Assembly (NCBI GenBank): GCA_014058105.1 | Contig: JACGCM010001655.1 | Location: 620,001 to 684,000, forward strand | Source of the DNA: Kingdonia uniflora | Taxonomy: Eukaryota > Streptophyta > Magnoliopsida > Ranunculales > Circaeasteraceae | Direction: 5' to 3' | DNA length: 64,000 bases | Shown here: piece by piece, positions 57,850 through 64,000 of the stretch | Position numbering within the stretch: position 1 is the stretch's first letter | How the letters are laid out: each line of letters begins with the position of its first letter | Made by a program: the position numbers and the translations under genes | Notes under the pieces: generated by a model | Told to the model about the DNA's origin: nothing | Databases searched by the model: none | Seen by the model: the letters and a program-made list of their open reading frames with translations, nothing else

Positions 57850-60800
57850 TTCACGTGATAGATTAGACGAGAGTGATCGACAATCAAGGTGAGAGAAGGC
57901 TGTAGAGCTGAGTTGCAAAGGTGGCTGTATAACAATGTTGTGAAGGAAGGATTTGGCGATGCTTCAGATTCATTTTTAGTCGTTAAAGGTTGGTAGATGA
58001 TTTGTGATATTGTTGATATGTGTTTGAAAGATTTTTATTGTTTTCAAATTTTAAAAAATTACTATTTATAGTAACCTATAAAAATCTATTTGATATATGC
58101 GTATAAAAGAGATACGAATGATATACATATATGTTTGATGTATGTGTAAAAGATAATGATAGAATACCTAGGCCTGTATGAAAGTTGAGCGTGATGTGAA
58201 TTTGTGTAGAATTAAACCTCATCTATAGAGTTGCAGTTGAGATAAAGACTTCCCCTGTTACTGATGCATCAACTTCTGGTCGTTCGGTTGAGTCTGATAA
58301 TGTAGAATCTGATAGGGAAAACAAAGTAAGAGTGGTTCAATTTCTAGATTAACCTGGCCAATTTGTATCATACCCTTCGAACTACAATTTGTATCAATTT
58401 CTAGATTTCCCAATCTTATTGGAGGAAGATGGGGAAAATTTGTAGAATATGCCGGTGGGCAGTTTATAAGATGTATGGTAGAATTCGGGGAGGAACATTT
58501 CTTTCTATTGGCTAATTTAGAAAAGGAAAAATAGGACAGGGAATAGGCGGATCAATTTTTTTGGAGTATTTTGATTGAAATATCCAGGGCGACCTAGAAC
58601 AAAGTTTTTTATGTTACCTGTCTCAGTTGGAGTACGGGTTGAGTTTGCCCCAAAGAAATCTTGTAAAAGGGATAATGAATATCATAGGGGCATGTCCTGC
58701 CCAGTTGAACGGGAACATGTGGGAGGTAATTAATGTCTGTAAAAGTTTGAATAAGTTGTCAGAGGAGAATGAGGTGGAGAGGAAAATATTTCATGAAGAT
58801 GTTTTACAGTTTAATGAAGTGAAGAATTATTCTGCAAGTGGAGGGGCATACTTTTTTACGAGCTCGACTCGACCTCTTTTCCTTGATTTAAATTTAGTAG
58901 GTCAAATGGGTAATGACAAAGTGATTTGGGTGAAAGGTGATTTCCTTAAGAGAGATGATGAAGAACCCATAAAACTTCTGTATAGAACTGTAAAGAAAAG
59001 TAAGTGTAATAGCATATAATATCGAACTGCTGAAATTGAATGTTGTTTTATTGTTGATAATGTGTTACTATTTTGGTAGGTCCTCAGATGAAGAAGAAGA
59101 AGAAGAAGAAGAAGTCCCTGTTAGATACTGATGCTCAGGAAGGGATTGAGCTAGAGGTAGTGCTGAAAGACCTTGGTATTAATAGAAATAAATAAGCTAG
59201 TTGCAGGTCTGAGATGGTTTTGAAGTCTCAAGCAACGAGACTAATAACGGGGGTTGGAGCTGGCAAGAATAGGGGTATTGGTAGAGAGATGCGAGTGGTT
59301 TTGCCAAAGGTCTTTATTGTAGATTTTGCAGATGTTCCAGAATCTACTACGTCGAGCAAGTTAGCTCGAACGTTTCCGAAGAAGAGGAATCTAAAGCGTG
59401 GCTCAGCCTCTAGAACCACAGGGAGTGGTGAGGTCGAGGCAGAAGGGTAGATCCTCCTTCTGAATTGATTGGAGTGAAAGTCACGGAGACTCGACCAGAT
59501 GAGGAAGACAAGCTGAGACCTGTAGAGGATAGGGCTTGGTTTGTAACTCGCAAGGGTATAGAGGAGATGAGCAAAGTATTAAGTTTGATGATTTGGATGT
59601 TTTCTTAATTTTGTATGATGATTCGAGCTAAAAATGTGCTAGATTTGATTTTTGTAAGCTGCTCGTTTGATGAAAGGGATCTGCCTTGGGATGGAAGTGT
59701 ACAAAGCTGAGCTCGAGAGTGGAAAGGAAGAGCTTAAGGTGAAGGTAGCTCGATTGATGTTCAATTTTGTTCGGGAAGGGAAGCAACTGGATTCTGTGAG
59801 GGATGTACAAGAGGTGAAGATTAGTGAGCTTATTGATGAAGCACAAAAATTATTGATTAGTCATAGCCTTGGGTGCCACCTCCTCAAAATGGGGTACTCT
59901 AAAGTTGAGGTGAATGACATTATGGGGGGTACCTACGTTGTAGAAGAGGACGAGGTGGAAGATGATACGGCTAAAGTTATAAGAGGGTTGAATGGTGTGT
60001 CTCTACAAACTGAGCAAGATAACCAAGGAGATGACAACGAGCATCCAGAGAATGTAAATAAGAAGGTAGAGTAAAATTGTTGACTCTATGGTTGTGTGAT
60101 TATGAGGGATTTGAGAACTATAATTGTATGGATAATGTGATAAATTTTTACAGGCCAAGAGATGCTTGTAAACATGTTTTGTAGGAACTTAAGGATATGC
60201 ACCCCTGAATAAAAGAATTAGAGATTGAGCTCGCTAAGGCAAAAAGCACCCCAACGTCCCTATTGACTTCACAAGCGGAACTACATGTTAGGGAAGAGCA
60301 AGAAATATTTGACTTGTATGCTACATTACTTTAGAGTTACAAAGTAAAAATTAGAGTATAGAGACAGACCAAAAGCGTGCTAATAGTTTAGGTGCAATGG
60401 TACTCAACTGTGTATAGATAATATCAATGCGTTGAAGTAGTTTGGATATAGAGAATGTGTACCTTAAAATTGGAAGCACATGCTTTTGTTCATCGAAGTT
60501 GAATCATACTTTAACCTTAATTTTAGAAGCATTTTCACACAGTAGATGTCAATAAATAGAAATTTGTAAGAAATAAGATTCTTGTATGTTTTAATTTAAT
60601 GTTCTTGAATCAAACTTGATGTATAGTATCTGTATGATGGTCGAACTGGAGTCAGTTCGCTTGGGCAAAGATGAGACACTCCAATATAACCACGAATATG
60701 AAATGGAGTTTGCGAGGATGTGGGAGGCATCTAAAGATAGAGAGGATCAACATGTTAAAATACATTTCAAGCTTGTCGTGGCAATACAAACTGTTGATGA

Positions 60801-62037
60801 CCTAACTAAAAAGAATGAGGGGAAAGATGCCAAAATTAATAAGGGGCAAAAAGAGCTTGCATAGGCGAAGGAAGAGTCAGCGAAGCTCAAAAATTAGAAT
60901 GATGCGTTGATGGAAAAATGTATGGAGGCATACCTGGCTCGATACCATATCTAAACGTTAGAAATGATAGAGAATTAGGTGTGCCATTTTGTGTCCAGTC
61001 TTAAAGACCAAATGATTAGCAAAACATTCGAACAAGAGTTAACTCGAGCTGATTTATTGAGTACCAAAAGTAAACTAGAGGGATTGAAGTGTAAAATGAT
61101 CGAGAAAGATAGCGAGCTCAAGAGAGCTCAAGATGACCTATCTAACTCTGAAGTTACGGTTGAGCAGTTGAGTATAGCTTAACCTGCTAAAGATATGGAG
61201 TTCAAGTTGGTGCAAAGATGATGTAATGAGTTGAATAAAAGGGTGGCACAATTGAAGGCCAATTTGGCTCTAGCCAATTCGCACGTCAAAATTGCCGATA
61301 CTACAGAGCGCTCGAGGAAGAATAAAGGTAATGCCAGGGTCTCCATTGCTCAAAGAGATGTGGTTAGCCAATCCTCTCGAATTATAGAGCTAGAAAGAGA
61401 TGTAACTCGCACTCAAGCTCACGTGCAAAAAGGAAACGAGCAGTTAAGGATGTGCCAAGGTAAGTTGAATGATGTTCATATCAGGAAATAGGAGTTAGAG
61501 AGGGAGATTAGGGGTAAGGATCTCTTGATAAGGAAAAAAAGACAATTTGTTGAAGAACTTTGTAACCAGGTAGCAGAATTAAGGACGATGAATCAATCTG
61601 AGTCTGATAACGCATAGGAGAAGGCAAATGAGCATATCAATCTTATGTCCCACGCAGAAAATCCAATGGAATTGCATGAAGCATGGTACAAGAAGTTGCA
61701 AGAGCATCATCAGAATGTTAGAAAGAATTTTTCTAAGGCAGTTATGCTGAAGGCATCGCGCTTAGAGATGTTAACGGTTGTGATTGCCAATTTTGTATAG
61801 GAAGTGAGAAGGCTCATGTTAGAGAGGGATACCCTGCACGACTGTCAGTCAGGTAGTAGTTATATTTGTAGAGCCAATGTAAATCAAGGAAATTGTATGA
61901 ACTCCATGGAAATGGAGTTAGGTTCTCGACCTGCTGAATTGATAGAGCAAGGTAGGATTACTGTGGCTGCTCGAGAAAGAGATTTTTTGGTTAATCATCC
62001 TTCTGTTGTAGGGAATGGTGTAGCTGACCTTCTATGA
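57850..62037 (+). pseudogene. Antisense multi-exon coiled-coil gene of the Tat-like element, right copy
   Basis: Reconstructed exon ends: exon 1 to 57988 (ELQRWLYNNVVKEGFGDASD), intron 57989-58236; exon 2 to 58999 (FFTSSTRPLFLDLN, DKVIWVKGDFLKRDDEEP), intron 59000-59079 (GTAAGT...TAG); exon 3 (SLLDTDAQEGIELEVVLKDL, TTSSKLARTFPKKR), intron about 59577-59658; exon 4 (GICLGMEVYKAELESGKEEL, acidic VEEDEVEDD tail), intron 60066-60153; exon 5 (ELEIELAKAKSTP), intron about 60330-60620; exon 6 to 62037, a long coiled coil (60616-60864, 60979-61491). The final TGA closes VVGNGVADLL. The same introns are visible in the left copy. It belongs with plant 'putative gypsy-type transposon' coiled-coil proteins; its role is unknown. 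Broken by several stops, a frameshift in exon 2 and an (AAG) expansion (59091-59114). Confidence 0.75.
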
Positions 62038-62439
62038 GCAAAAAAGAATCCTTAGATGTGCCTTGTAGAAGTAACCTGTAAATGTATCTATCAGAGCCAT
62101 ATTAAGAGATGAAAGATAGTTTTACCTTTGATGTATCTCTCGTCAGGTAGAGTTCTTTGATTAAAATCATGTATTACCTTTGTTTTAATCGCAGAGTATG
62201 TATAGAGTTCGATTGAAAACTAGTTTTAGCTTTGCTTTAACTAGTTTAGAGGTCGATTGAAAGCTTGTTCTACCTTTTCTTTAATCTCTATAATGTGGTA
62301 GACTCTATGCAAGTAAAGAGTAATGCGGGAAAAAACTTAGAAATTTTTATTGAATAGAATAGAATGTATATTATATGAAGAAGAAATCTCACCTTTGGAA
62401 TGGAAAGAACGCGAATTTTAAAGTTGAAAAGTAAGGGGA

Positions 62440-64000
62440 TTAACGATAGTACCTTATCAGTCGCCTAGTATTCTAGGGATTTGAATTTGAACTCCTTGTT
62501 CCGACGTGAGATAATATGATCCCTGACCAGTTTGACAAATGATTAGCAACGGACTATCCTAATTTTCTGCCAGTTTCCCAGTATGTGCCTCTTTTCTGTG
62601 TTGAGGGATTTCTCTGAGGACGAGATCATCGATTGGTAAAGTACAGCTTCGTACTATTTAGCTATACGAACTGGCTAGCATATGGTGATATTGACCTATA
62701 TTGGAAATAATGCGTTACCTAGTCTCATCAATCCAATTCATTTTGTAGTCCAATTCAAACTCATTTTCTTCATCTATAAGCTCGTGATCTTTGATTGGAT
62801 GGTAGTATTATGTCAGAATTATGGCCTTTGTGCCATAGGTGAGGAGGAATAGGGTACAGCTGGTTGATTGACATAGAGTGGCATGGTATGCCCAAAAGAC
62901 ATGAGGAAGCTTTCGTATCTTGTTTCCTTTTTTTGTGAGTGAAACCTTTCTTGAGTCCATCCATGATGGTTTTCTTAGTGATTTCGACTTGGCCAGTGCC
63001 TTGTGGGTAGTACGGATTCGAGGGTAAGTGGATGAGGTTGTAGTTTTTTAGGATAACTGGGACTTTTTCTCTAATAAATTATGACCCATTATCGGTCCAA
63101 ATCAGGTGGAGGTATCCAAACCGAGTGATAATGTACTCCCAGATAAAAGAGATGACCTCTTCTTTTGTAGTTTGACAGAGTGGAACTGCTTCCACCCATT
63201 TTGTAAAATAACCTATGGCTACAAGTAAGTATCGTCAGTTACCTGGAGTGTTAGGAAATTCTTCGACGAGATCGAGCGCCTACCTCTTGAATGGCCAAAA
63301 TACCTTGCTTGTATGTAGTTCGAGCGTAGGCGTGCGTAACATGTGTCCATATCGCTGACATGTATCGCATATGCATGAGTAATCTTCCACTTGCTTTTGC
63401 ATCCCAGGCCAAATACTCCTTGTGTAATATCTTTGTTAATAAGTGATCGACCTGCGACATGGGAGCCACAAGTTCTTTCATGTAAATTTTTGAGCAAGTT
63501 GTCTGCTTTCTTCCTGGTGAGGCACTTGAGATAAGGCCCCATGACTGAATGGCGATATAAAAAACTATTTTTAACTGTATAGCACTTCAAGTTCTCCATC
63601 AAATGTCGGTGCTATTTTAGATCTTTTGGAAGGGGCACATCGTATTTATTCTTTTGGACAAAGAAGGCAATAAAGGGATTTCGTCAATCATCGTCCACTT
63701 CTTCATCGCCCCCAGTGCTGATCCTGCATATAGAATGCCGATCAATGCTAGGGGTTGATATCACTTTGATCTGGAGATATCTAGCTTCTGTACCCAAAGC
63801 CCCAGCTAGATAAGCCAAGAAATCGGCATGCCTATTTTTACCTCGAGGATGATAATCAAGAGTTACTTTCGTAAACTAACTCATCCCATCTGCAATGATG
63901 GCTGCATATTCGATCTTCTTGCCATTCTTATTGTATTGCTCCATGTAATGGTAGACGATGAGTAGAGAATCTGTGTAGACTGAGAGCTCTAGGACGCTGA
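62440..64000 (-). pseudogene. Tat-like gypsy pol remnant (second RNase H, integrase), right copy
   Basis: From 64000 leftwards: RNase H end (LELSVYTDSLLIVYHYMEQY), linker, then 63219-63602 with YLKCLTRKKADNLLKNLHER and TCGSHVAGRSL (integrase H2C2 zinc region, intact His where the left copy has Tyr). After a frameshift come CDTCQRYGHM, FTKWVEAVPLC, TDNGS and GTGQVEITKKTIMDGLKK, in which the catalytic Glu is kept. The C-terminal part is decayed and ends near 62440. The start lies outside the window. Confidence 0.88.

Larger units (their letters stand above)
54811..64000 (-). mobile_element. Tat-like Ty3/gypsy element, right copy (inverted, cut by window end)
   Basis: Same family as 15336-26663 in the opposite orientation. 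Plus-strand order: 3' LTR (54811-55423), PPT (55424-55434), antisense gene block (55766-62037), pol on the minus strand (62440-64000 and beyond). The element lands in the 3' LTR of the small LTR element. Unlike the left copy its pol keeps the integrase catalytic Glu and continues out of the window, so its 5' half may be present in the neighbouring sequence. Confidence 0.88.

Noticed and set aside
59091..59114. (AAG)n run encoding poly-lysine as a nuclear localisation signal
   Set aside because: Absent from the homologous exon of the left copy; best explained as microsatellite expansion in a pseudogene.
1..64000. tRNA, rRNA or small-RNA genes
   Set aside because: No cloverleaf or rRNA core sequence was noticed by eye; a tRNAscan/Infernal run would be needed to exclude them.

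Overview
The window is plant nuclear DNA, most likely a eudicot angiosperm. It is AT-rich, TE-dense and probably pericentromeric. No intact cellular gene, tRNA or rRNA was recognised. Nearly everything that can be explained is a nested stack of decayed transposons: Ty1/copia and Ty3/gypsy retrotransposons, an L1-type LINE and CACTA DNA elements. Boundaries come from terminal repeats, primer sites, polypurine tracts, target-site duplications (TSDs) and hand-read translation. No database search was run.

Layout. (1) 1-9125: 5' end of a minus-strand Ty3/gypsy element (LTR, PBS, gag) split by a 7.4-kb CACTA element (529-7929). The CACTA carries a GC-richer, mitochondrial-looking segment and a 5'-truncated LINE with a perfect 13-bp TSD inside one of its introns. 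(2) 9126-13830: 4.7 kb without recognisable coding sequence, containing a cluster of ACGT-core motifs. (3) 13831-27040: a minus-strand copia element, its 3' LTR interrupted by another copia LTR and its body interrupted by a truncated Tat-like gypsy element (15336-26663). (4) 29042-44471: a plus-strand copia element whose RNase H region is interrupted by a 9.9-kb gypsy derivative made of two 4.5-kb LTRs around 890 bp of non-coding interior (perfect CAAAT TSD). (5) 44472-54810: poorly resolved spacer with a Helitron-like 3' end, an unidentified coding remnant, a lone CACTA-like terminus, a RecQ-helicase gene fragment and a small LTR element. (6) 54811-64000: a second Tat-like element of the same family as in (3), in the opposite orientation and cut by the window end.

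The most interesting content is in the two Tat-like copies. Each carries, between the end of pol and the 3' LTR and on the strand opposite to pol, a gene block: a ~105-codon ORF, a ~118-codon ORF, a shared CCAAT/TATA-like promoter, and a multi-exon gene for a long coiled-coil protein. The same GT...AG introns can be read at the same places in both copies although both genes are now broken by stops and frameshifts. A spliced antisense gene is topologically sensible in a retrotransposon, because its introns are invisible to splicing of the sense genomic RNA. Antisense extra ORFs in the Tat lineage are known in general. The conserved intron set, private promoter and two upstream ORFs are what deserve a second look.
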